Of a stretch of DNA of 5,081 bases, positions 1-5,081 are shown piece by piece. Each line of letters begins with the position of its first letter. Positions within the stretch are counted from its first letter, which is position 1. A model generated the notes under the pieces. That model did not search any database, was not told the origin of the DNA, and was given only the letters and a program-made list of their open reading frames with translations. A program made the position numbers and the translations under genes. This DNA comes from Candidatus Woesebacteria bacterium (GTDB lineage Bacteria; Patescibacteriota; Microgenomatia; UBA8517): assembly GCA_030699485.1 (NCBI GenBank), contig JAUYMM010000070.1, forward strand, positions 1 to 5,081, read 5' to 3'.

Positions 1-1
1 A

Positions 2-319
2 AGAGAGAAAAGACAACAAAAAGTGATATCTGCTGTGAAAGAAAAAGTTCTCTCAAAAAACGTAATCTTAAATCCCACTGTTTTGAAAAAAATATTAGAA
101 ATTACTACTTCTCATTTAGAAACAGATATAGATACAAACACTCTTTATTCTTTAGCAAGATTTATATTTGTAGCCAGAGACCATATTACTTTTTTAAATA
201 TTCCTGATGAAATGATTGAAATTTCACAAAATAACAAAAAACACGATTATCAGTATGTCTTTGTTCCAAAAAACGGATCATGGAAAGAACTTCAAGAATG
301 GATTAAAAACAGTCTTTAG
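2..319 (+). CDS. LytR-CpsA-Psr (LCP) family protein, C-terminal fragment
   Basis: The frame is open to the left edge, so this is the last 105 residues of a longer gene. The first residues read REKRQQKVISAVKEKVLS. This matches the Arg-rich RxxRQQ-VI-A-K segment typical of LCP proteins, whose arginines contact the pyrophosphate of the polyprenyl-linked glycan. A GTG at 23 could be mistaken for a start, but it lies inside this conserved segment and is an internal Val. About 90 residues follow, ending in VPKNGSWKELQEWIKN, which resembles the LCP domain end in Microgenomates as I recall it. LCP enzymes are membrane-anchored and transfer lipid-linked glycans onto peptidoglycan or surface proteins outside the cell. 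The anchor and the catalytic Asp/Arg residues of the N-terminal half lie outside the window. The TAG stop is 3 bases from the stop of the convergent membrane-protein gene. Family assignment is fairly secure; the glycan is unknown. Confidence 0.75.
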   Translation, partial: REKRQQKVISAVKEKVLSKNVILNPTVLKKILEITTSHLETDIDTNTLYSLARFIFVARDHITFLNIPDEMIEISQNNKKHDYQYVFVPKNGSWKELQEWIKNSL

Positions 320-322
320 TAG

Positions 323-1471
323 TTACCAACCAACCCAACCAAATTTGTTAATCCATAAAACTCCCCATAAATTAACAATAATCCCTATAAATAATAATAT
401 CCAATGATATTTCTTAAGTCCCATGGCGACTATCCCTTTAATAGTTAAAAAAGTTAACAAAGGATAAAAATCAACAGCGTATCTATATCCAAATTGTGTC
501 CATCCAGTACCTCCTCTTAAACTCAGAAGAATAAAAATGAAAAAAATAGATAACCAAGTAAGCTTTGTCAAATTTTCTTTGATCGGTGCAAAAAGAGAAA
601 ATATAAATGCTGGCGTTGTTATCCAAATAGCAAGACCATACCAAGACGGTTGAATATAGGGAGGATAAGAATAAAAATTTGGTATTTTTAGAAATAATAG
701 TTTTAAGTGCTCAGGTATATAGGCAATGTTTAACATGCCTTTTGAAAACCAAGGTTCTGAATAAATTCCTGGAACAAGAAAATATCCTTTATCAAATATA
801 GTATCAAAACGGACGAAGTTGTAATAAAAATTAAATAACAAAAATGGTAATACCCCCAAAGCTATCTGAAAGTAATTTCTAAACCAATATTTTTTGTCAT
901 AGAAAAGATATAAGAAAAAAGGAAAAGCCAAAACAGTATGGAGTCTTGACAAAAACATTGAACCCAAAAACATTCCCACAAGCAAAGTTCGCCGTTTGTT
1001 TAATGATTCATAAATTGCCGCACTCATAAAAAAAGCTGAACAAACTTGACCTAGGTACCAAACAGACCCAGTTGAAGCTAAATACCAAACTATACTGCCG
1101 AAACCAATTAATATCCCTGAAAAGATGCTTAAAGAGATGTCTCTTTTAATTTTATAGGCGATGGCCATTGTTAGTACAACCAATCCAGCCCCCAAAATAT
1201 GGGCTAAATATTGTTGTTGAAATTTATCACCTAAAATATATCTAAATGGTGTGGCTAAAATTGCAGGCATTGGCGGTTGTATTACATAGAATTTGTGTTC
1301 AATGGTTGGAACTAGCTCGGATAACCAAGGTTGGCTGTCTTCAAGATAGTATTTTCCTTGAAGAAATGAATCAGCGAGTCTAGTAAAATAATCATAAGGG
1401 GTTTTCCCTGGGGAGGTTATGAAGTAAACTACAAATGTTGCTATGAAAAAAATACTTACAAATTTTCGCAT
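323..1471 (-). CDS. Multi-pass GT-C-like membrane glycosyltransferase (382 aa)
   Basis: This is a very hydrophobic protein with roughly 9-11 likely membrane segments and no soluble domain. After the first helix (about residues 4-18) comes a loop with TSPGKTPYDYF and then LADSFLQGKYYL (19-43). Its acidic residues sit where GT-C enzymes place their catalytic Asp. Other conserved-looking pieces are QPPMPAILATPF (65-76), TGSVWYLGQV (about 134-143) and GWTQFGYRYAVDFYP (about 323-337). The pattern fits uncharacterised GT39/GT-C-like proteins common in Microgenomates, which would move a sugar from a polyprenyl-phosphate donor to an extracytoplasmic acceptor. Donor and acceptor cannot be read from the sequence. 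I chose the ATG at 1471 (MRKFVSIFF). The in-frame ATG at 1507 would add 12 polar residues before the first helix and would sit at the likely transcription start of the candidate promoter. Even so, the 5' end overlaps the divergent PMT-fusion gene by 29 bases. Neither start has a well-spaced Shine-Dalgarno. Confidence 0.75.
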   Translation of the reverse strand: MRKFVSIFFIATFVVYFITSPGKTPYDYFTRLADSFLQGKYYLEDSQPWLSELVPTIEHKFYVIQPPMPAILATPFRYILGDKFQQQYLAHILGAGLVVLTMAIAYKIKRDISLSIFSGILIGFGSIVWYLASTGSVWYLGQVCSAFFMSAAIYESLNKRRTLLVGMFLGSMFLSRLHTVLAFPFFLYLFYDKKYWFRNYFQIALGVLPFLLFNFYYNFVRFDTIFDKGYFLVPGIYSEPWFSKGMLNIAYIPEHLKLLFLKIPNFYSYPPYIQPSWYGLAIWITTPAFIFSLFAPIKENLTKLTWLSIFFIFILLSLRGGTGWTQFGYRYAVDFYPLLTFLTIKGIVAMGLKKYHWILLFIGIIVNLWGVLWINKFGWVGW

Positions 1472-3830
1472 ACCTAATATTGTATATGTTTTATGTGCTG
1501 GATTCATTTTTAGGATTTTTATAGCAAATTTTGGAACGCTTCAACTTGATCATGGAACATTCGTGGCTTGGGGGGATTCATTAGCAACTAATGGTTTTAA
1601 AAATTTTTACAGTGGCTGGTCTGATTATTTACCTGGCTATCTATATATATTATGGTTTCTTGGAAAATTAAGTTTAATTTTTCCATCACTGCAAGTGATT
1701 TTATTTAAATTACCAGCAATACTCGCTGATGTTGCAACAGGATATTTAATTTACAAAATAATAGGGAAGAAAAGAGGATTATTTTTTTCTATTCTATATC
1801 TTTTTAATCCTGCAATTTTTGCAAACTCAACACTTTGGGGACAAGCTGATTCTTTAACGGCTTTATTTTCATTATTCGCGGTTTATATTTTCCCTGCAAA
1901 TTATTTATTATCTGCTGTAAGTCTGGCAACGGGTACGTTAATAAAACCACAAGCTGCATTCATTTTACCTGCAATTCTATATTTATTTATTAAACAAAAG
2001 AAAAAACTGGTTGATTGTGTAAAATATGCGGCTACTGGGTTATCTATTTTTATTCTTGCCTTTATTCCATTTAGTAATCAATCAAATTTAATTCAATTTA
2101 TTTTTGACCGTCTTTCAATTTCTGCAAACCAATATCAATATGGATCGGTTAATGCATTTTCTTTTTGGGGACTTTTTGGATTTTGGAAGCCTGATAATAT
2201 AACATTTTGGATTGGTTTAGGTGTTTCAATTATTCTAATTGCTCTAATTATTCTAATTATTCTAAAAAAGAAAATCAAAAATGGTGAGTATTTACTTTCT
2301 TCTTTATCACTTTTGGTGACATTTTTAATGATGACCCGTATGCACGAAAGACATCTTTTACCTGTTTTAGCGCCCCTTTTGATTGCATCGGTAACTAATC
2401 CAATTCTTTTATTAGTTTATCTAGGATTATCTGCTACATATCTAGCAAATTTATCATATGCATATTTTTGGATTACTGATAATTTCAAAGAGATTTTTAA
2501 TCCAATTTTAATTAAATTTTTTATAACGATAAATCTTTTATCGTTGTATCTCATTTTTGCAAATATTTTCAAAAAAATTACTTTAAATTTCAGGCTAAAG
2601 TTATCTAAGGTAAATTCATTAGTCGTTTTTAAAACAAAAGATATTACTTCTAAACAAGCAAAAATTTATATTTTTATAATTTTGCTTTTTAGTTTACTTA
2701 CCCGAACTTATGCTTTAGGAAATCCCAAAGAAATGTATTTTGATGAAATATATCATGCCTTTACTGCTAAATTAGTTCTTCATAATGATCCAAAAGCTTG
2801 GGAGTTTTGGAATCCTAACCCAGAAGGATTTGCATATGAATGGACACATCCTCCAATATCAAAACTTGTCATGGCCCTTGGGATGAAAATTTTTGGCGAA
2901 AATTCATTTGGATGGAGAATACCCCAAGCAATTTTAGGAACTTTATCTGTCTATCTAATTTATTTACTTGCTAAAGAAATATTTAAAGATAAATTAGTAG
3001 CAATACTTTCTATGGCTGTATTTAGTTTAGAAGGATTGCCATTAGTTTTAAGTAGAATGGGGATGAATGATGTTTATGTTTTGTTCTTCTCGCTTCTAGC
3101 AATACTTCTTTTTATTAAAAACAAAATTCTTCTAGCCTCTATTGCTTTTGGACTTGCCATCGCTTCAAAATGGTCAGGTGTTTATACTCTTCCAATAATT
3201 TTTGTATCACACTTTGTTTTCAGAAAGAAATTGAATATATCCTATCTCTCATTTCTTGCAATTCCCATAGCAGTTTATATAGCAAGTTATGGAATGATGT
3301 TTTCGACAGGTCATACTTGGACTAATATTATAGACACTCAAAAACAAATGTGGTGGTATCACACCGGTTTAGTTGCAGAACATCCTTACACTTCACCTGC
3401 GTGGTCGTGGCCGATACTTTTAAGACCTATATATTTGTATGATGGGCAAGAAGTTAATAACCAAGTGGCAAGGATTTATGCTTTTGGCAATCCTGTTGTT
3501 TTTTGGTTTGGATTTGTCTCAGTGATTGTTTCCGCCATATTTGCTTTTGCGGAGCGTAACAAAAAACTTGGCTTTGTAATTTTTAGTTACTTAATTTTCT
3601 TTTTGCCTTGGATTGCCTCGCCTCGTATTATGTTTTTGTATCACTACCTTCCCTCAATCCCATTTTTAGCAATTACGTCAGGCTTTATTCTCCGTCGTTT
3701 TCCAAATATAATATTTGCTTATTTGATATTTGCTTATTTGATATTTGCTTATTTCTACCCTCATTGGATAGGTACAAAAATTCCAATCTGGATTGATAAT
3801 AGTTATTACTGGCTAAGTAGCTGGCGATGA
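1443..3830 (+). CDS. Double GT-C protein: Gpi18/GT87-like mannosyltransferase fused to PMT-family protein O-mannosyltransferase (795 aa)
   Basis: Two GT-C units lie in one polypeptide. The N-terminal half (about 1-375) has D36 in the first outer loop, WSDYLPGYLYILW (59-71), FKLPAILAD (88-96), FNP...LWGQAD (121-136), KPQAAF (168-173) and RMHERHLLP (299-307). These are hallmarks of Gpi18/PIG-M/GT87-type mannosyltransferases. A basic connector (about 375-405) leads into the second half. That half has the PMT signature: Asp434-Glu435 in MYFDEIYHAF, HPPISK (469-474), FGWRIPQ (489-495), LSRMGMND (537-543), KWSGVY (576-581), HPYTSPAWSWP (647-657) and RIMFLYHYLP (728-737). No MIR domain is present. 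At about 395 residues this half is shorter than actinobacterial PMTs, but both ends look intact. PMTs transfer mannose from polyprenyl-phosphate-mannose to Ser/Thr of exported proteins at the outer membrane face. The start at 1443 is the only ATG after the in-frame TAA at 1425 that keeps the first helix. The gene ends 14 bases from the convergent stalk-protein gene. What the N-terminal half glycosylates is unknown. Confidence 0.85.
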   Translation: MKKILTNFRIPNIVYVLCAGFIFRIFIANFGTLQLDHGTFVAWGDSLATNGFKNFYSGWSDYLPGYLYILWFLGKLSLIFPSLQVILFKLPAILADVATGYLIYKIIGKKRGLFFSILYLFNPAIFANSTLWGQADSLTALFSLFAVYIFPANYLLSAVSLATGTLIKPQAAFILPAILYLFIKQKKKLVDCVKYAATGLSIFILAFIPFSNQSNLIQFIFDRLSISANQYQYGSVNAFSFWGLFGFWKPDNITFWIGLGVSIILIALIILIILKKKIKNGEYLLSSLSLLVTFLMMTRMHERHLLPVLAPLLIASVTNPILLLVYLGLSATYLANLSYAYFWITDNFKEIFNPILIKFFITINLLSLYLIFANIFKKITLNFRLKLSKVNSLVVFKTKDITSKQAKIYIFIILLFSLLTRTYALGNPKEMYFDEIYHAFTAKLVLHNDPKAWEFWNPNPEGFAYEWTHPPISKLVMALGMKIFGENSFGWRIPQAILGTLSVYLIYLLAKEIFKDKLVAILSMAVFSLEGLPLVLSRMGMNDVYVLFFSLLAILLFIKNKILLASIAFGLAIASKWSGVYTLPIIFVSHFVFRKKLNISYLSFLAIPIAVYIASYGMMFSTGHTWTNIIDTQKQMWWYHTGLVAEHPYTSPAWSWPILLRPIYLYDGQEVNNQVARIYAFGNPVVFWFGFVSVIVSAIFAFAERNKKLGFVIFSYLIFFLPWIASPRIMFLYHYLPSIPFLAITSGFILRRFPNIIFAYLIFAYLIFAYFYPHWIGTKIPIWIDNSYYWLSSWR
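1518..1544 (-). promoter_or_regulatory. Candidate sigma70-type promoter for the 382-aa membrane protein
   Basis: Read on the minus strand, TTGAAG (1539-1544) is followed after 15 bases by TATAAA (1518-1523). A TGC (1524-1526) directly before the -10 gives an extended -10 (TGnTATAAA). Transcription would begin near 1511, leaving a leader of about 40 bases before the ATG at 1471. The promoter would lie wholly inside the coding sequence of the divergent PMT-fusion gene, as the 5' overlap requires. The spacer is short, and AT-rich sequence yields such matches by chance, so support is modest. Confidence 0.35.
2228..2263 (+). repeat. 9-bp in-frame tandem repeat, four copies, inside a membrane helix
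   Basis: The unit AATTATTCT occurs at 2228, 2246 and 2255. A diverged copy (AATTGCTCT, two changes) lies at 2237. The repeat encodes IIL-IAL-IIL-IIL (residues 263-274), the end of a transmembrane helix in the N-terminal GT-C half, followed by a basic KKKIK stop. Because the unit is a multiple of three, gain or loss of copies would lengthen or shorten the helix without a frameshift. Confidence 0.85.
3711..3754 (+). repeat. 15-bp in-frame tandem repeat, nearly three copies, in the last membrane helix of the PMT half
   Basis: ATATTTGCTTATTTG is perfectly repeated at 3711-3725 and 3726-3740. A third copy (3741-3754) matches for 14 bases before diverging. It encodes IFAYL-IFAYL-IFAYF (residues 757-771) in the C-terminal hydrophobic segment. 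The identity at the DNA level, including every wobble base, suggests recent duplication by replication slippage rather than selection for the peptide alone. Confidence 0.9.
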
Positions 3831-3831
3831 C

Positions 3832-3846
3832 AAAGCCTATGGCTTT
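3832..3846. terminator. Small hairpin between convergent genes, possible weak bidirectional terminator
   Basis: AAAGCC-TAT-GGCTTT is a perfect 6-bp inverted repeat with a 3-base loop. It fills the 14-base gap between the PMT-fusion stop (3830) and the stalk-protein stop (3845-3847) and touches the latter. Position between two converging genes is right for a shared terminator, but neither strand has a proper U-tract after the stem. A second GGCT at 3851-3854 offers an alternative partner for the AGCC arm. Confidence 0.3.
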
Positions 3847-4384
3847 AAAAGGCTAGAAGTAAACTTCCAAGAATTACAAGTATTCCAAACCCAGTTCCCA
3901 ACAGTGTTGGCCATGTTATACCAACAACGGGAAGTGATGGTTCTGTAGCAACTGCTACCGTAGATGCAGTTGCTGTGGCAACTGTTGTAGCCGTATTTGT
4001 ACTGGTTGCAGTCGCTGTTGCTGTCGCTGTTGCTGTAGGCGTGGCTGTTGGTGTTGCAGTTGCAGTTGGTTTAGGTGTTGAACACTTATTCACTTTTTCC
4101 CATCCAGCAGGAACATCACAGGGAGTAGGAAATTCTTTACACTCGCCAGTTTTAGGGTTTTTAGCTGGGGTTATGACTTGAATACACACAGGTGGTTCTG
4201 TTGCTAGTGAAATTGTAAATGATAGTTTACACAAATTAGTTGCTGCTTCGGGTTCGCTTTCAGGCACATTTGGAGCAACTGCAACGTCTCTGGTTTGGTA
4301 AAGTCTAAGTGCAGTAAAAATTGCAATACCTGCAAGCAATATTGTTACTAATATTATTCCAATTACTGTATATTTATTTTTCAT
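3845..4384 (-). CDS. Membrane-anchored surface protein with Cys module, Thr-Ala stalk and LPVVG C-terminal anchor (179 aa)
   Basis: Order of parts: a short basic N-terminus and one membrane helix (about 6-27); an acidic linker; a Cys-containing module (about 51-101; C52, C67, C82, C89, C101) that includes NPKTGECKEFPTPCD and PAGWEKV; a Thr/Ala/Pro stalk (about 102-147); then LPVVG (151-155) and a final hydrophobic stretch ending LLLAF. The Cys module resembles one I recall recurring in CPR surface proteins, but it has no function I can name. The protein probably crosses the membrane at its N-terminus with the module and stalk outside. The Thr-rich stalk is a plausible O-glycosylation target. 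I chose the ATG at 4384, 5 bases after the stop of the upstream gene. A TTG at 4399 is in frame and would overlap that gene by 10 bases, but is less likely. No promoter fits in the gap, so the gene is probably cotranscribed with its upstream neighbour. It contains an odd number of Cys. Confidence 0.75.
   Translation of the reverse strand: MKNKYTVIGIILVTILLAGIAIFTALRLYQTRDVAVAPNVPESEPEAATNLCKLSFTISLATEPPVCIQVITPAKNPKTGECKEFPTPCDVPAGWEKVNKCSTPKPTATATPTATPTATATATATATSTNTATTVATATASTVAVATEPSLPVVGITWPTLLGTGFGILVILGSLLLAF
3986..4066 (-). repeat. Degenerate hexamer repeat encoding an alternating Thr-Ala/Pro stalk
   Basis: Residues 107-133 of the 179-aa protein place Thr at every odd position without a break (14 Thr), with Ala, Pro, Ser or Asn between. 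At the DNA level this is an imperfect 6-bp repeat of ACN-GCN type, with mixed wobble bases (ACAGCA, ACAGCG, ACTGCA). It is therefore older or more selected than the exact repeats in the PMT gene. The reverse strand reads as a Val/Ala repeat that is only a shadow. Confidence 0.85.
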
Positions 4385-4389
4385 TGTAA

Positions 4390-5081
4390 TTATTTCCAAC
4401 CTAATGTCACATGATGTATCTGAGCTGTTATGTTAAATGTTTTTATTGTTGCTGGTATTGCATATCCCTGACAAAAATCTGTGGTTCCCGGTCTAATGGA
4501 TGTAGTCTCATTTTGAACAACATTATTAATTGTGAATCTAGCTTTATCAAACACCTCAACACTTGTTGTACCTGTTACACAAAAATTCACTTTTGATCCT
4601 GCTGTTAATGTAGAAAGTTGAGTATTGGTCAAAAGTTCCCAAGTAGGTGAATATGCTTTAATATTCTGACAAGATGCAACGGGTTTAATAGGTGGTTTTG
4701 TAGGCGGAACAGTTGGTGCTGGCACTGGAACAGGTATTGGATCAGACCCTACACAACTACACGATCCATTTTCTCTCTTTTTACAAACTTTTTCTCCCCC
4801 ACAACTTTCACCAACACTTGCACCTTCGCAACCATCACCACTACCTCCTCCGCAACCGGGGCCAACAGGTGTATTATCACCACCCACACACCTTTGTTGT
4901 TTGTTACATGTTTGACCGTTATCACAGTCACCATCGTTTCGACACCCACCAGCTTTTTCTCTAATGTCTTGATTTTGTTGAACCAGATATACTCCTGCTC
5001 CAACCCCACCAATTAAAAGAAATAATCCTAAAATTGTTGCAATGATTTTTCCACCTGCAAACTTCTTTTTTGGGGTAGGAG
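4390..5081 (-). CDS. Cys-rich, Pro-linked surface protein with C-terminal beta-sandwich-like domain (5'-truncated, 229 residues visible)
   Basis: The frame stays open to the right edge, so the start lies just outside. A GTG at 4887 is internal and encodes a Val directly after a Cys. Numbering from the first complete codon, the order is: a basic stretch with KKK (4-6); one membrane helix (12-33); VQQNQDIREKA (33-43), a juxtamembrane pattern I recall from Microgenomates surface proteins; a Cys cluster C46, C52, C58, C64; a Gly-rich Cys segment (C76, C84, C93, C99, C107, C109); a Pro linker (114-133); and a C-terminal domain (137-229). That domain carries SCQNIKAY, FDKARFTIN (177-185), RPGTTDFC, YAIPA and a terminal HHVTLGW, which suggests an Ig-like or cadherin-like beta sandwich exposed outside the cell. 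The topology is N-in, C-out. The role is unknown; adhesion or surface-layer display is possible. The stop is 5 bases before the stalk-protein ATG, so the two probably form an operon. Confidence 0.78.
   Translation of the reverse strand, partial: PTPKKKFAGGKIIATILGLFLLIGGVGAGVYLVQQNQDIREKAGGCRNDGDCDNGQTCNKQQRCVGGDNTPVGPGCGGGSGDGCEGASVGESCGGEKVCKKRENGSCSCVGSDPIPVPVPAPTVPPTKPPIKPVASCQNIKAYSPTWELLTNTQLSTLTAGSKVNFCVTGTTSVEVFDKARFTINNVVQNETTSIRPGTTDFCQGYAIPATIKTFNITAQIHHVTLGWK

Noticed and set aside
23..319. A 98-residue gene starting at GTG 23
   Set aside because: The frame is open to the left edge and the residues before the GTG (REKRQQK) complete the conserved LCP motif, so the GTG is an internal Val.
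216..407. A plus-strand 63-residue ORF across the convergent junction
   Set aside because: It overlaps the end of the LCP gene in another frame and runs antisense into the glycosyltransferase; no motif or ribosome binding site supports it.
1358..1389. Possible promoter for the PMT-fusion gene (TTGAAG at 1358, TAAAAT at 1384)
   Set aside because: The spacer is 20 bases and the -35 matches only four of six positions; in AT-rich coding sequence this is not convincing.
1472..1507. A 12-residue N-terminal extension of the minus-strand membrane protein from ATG 1507
   Set aside because: It adds a polar stretch before the first helix, increases the divergent overlap to 65 bases and falls at the predicted transcription start. 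ATG 1471 is simpler, though 1507 is not excluded.
3608..3796. A plus-strand 62-residue ORF with an ICLFD repeat
   Set aside because: It is the 15-bp repeat of the PMT gene read in another frame.
3975..4181. A plus-strand Val/Ala repeat ORF
   Set aside because: It is the reverse-strand reading of the Thr-Ala stalk repeat and has no independent support.
4385..4399. TTG start of the stalk protein at 4399
   Set aside because: It would overlap the upstream gene and needs a rare start codon, while an ATG five codons later sits directly before the basic N-terminus and helix.
4411..4964. Plus-strand ORFs rich in Cys, His and Leu
   Set aside because: They are antisense shadows of the surface-protein gene, with unlikely composition and no recognisable domain.
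4749..5012. A minus-strand 87-residue Val/Lys-rich ORF
   Set aside because: It overlaps the Cys-rich surface protein in another frame. The other frame has the helix, regular Cys spacing and Pro linker of a real protein.

Overview
The window is AT-rich and almost entirely coding. Only about 22 bases (320-322, 3831-3844, 4385-4389) lie outside the five genes I support. The mix of protein types points to a Candidate Phyla Radiation bacterium (Patescibacteria), most likely of the Microgenomates group. These include an LCP-type enzyme, large GT-C membrane glycosyltransferases, and single-pass surface proteins with Cys-rich modules and Thr/Pro stalks. The lineage is inferred from recalled family resemblance, not from a search. 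TGA ends the largest gene, so nothing suggests the TGA-as-glycine code of some other CPR lineages.

Layout, left to right. (1) The C-terminal end of a LytR-CpsA-Psr (LCP) protein runs off the left edge (+, to 319). (2) A 382-residue multi-pass GT-C-like membrane protein lies on the minus strand (323-1471), with its stop 3 bases from the LCP stop. (3) A 795-residue protein on the plus strand (1443-3830) joins two GT-C units: a Gpi18/GT87-like mannosyltransferase half and a protein O-mannosyltransferase (PMT) half. Its 5' end overlaps the 5' end of gene 2 by 29 bases. (4) A 179-residue membrane-anchored protein with a Thr-Ala stalk (minus, 3845-4384) converges on the PMT gene with 14 bases between them. 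(5) A Cys-rich, Pro-linked surface protein with a C-terminal beta-sandwich-like domain (minus, 4390 to beyond the right edge) lies 5 bases upstream of gene 4 and probably shares its transcript.

Together this reads as a cell-envelope locus. LCP proteins transfer lipid-linked glycans to the cell wall. The GT-C enzymes use polyprenyl-phosphate sugars outside the membrane. The PMT half would O-mannosylate Ser/Thr on exported proteins, and the adjacent stalk protein, with Thr at every second residue for 27 residues, is an obvious candidate acceptor. That link is inference from domain logic and adjacency.

The points most worth a second look are the double GT-C fusion, the possible enzyme-substrate pairing, the overlapping divergent 5' ends, in-frame tandem repeats inside two transmembrane helices of one protein, and a sortase-like LPVVG terminus with no basic tail. 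I found no rRNA, tRNA, CRISPR array, insertion sequence, attachment site or replication origin.
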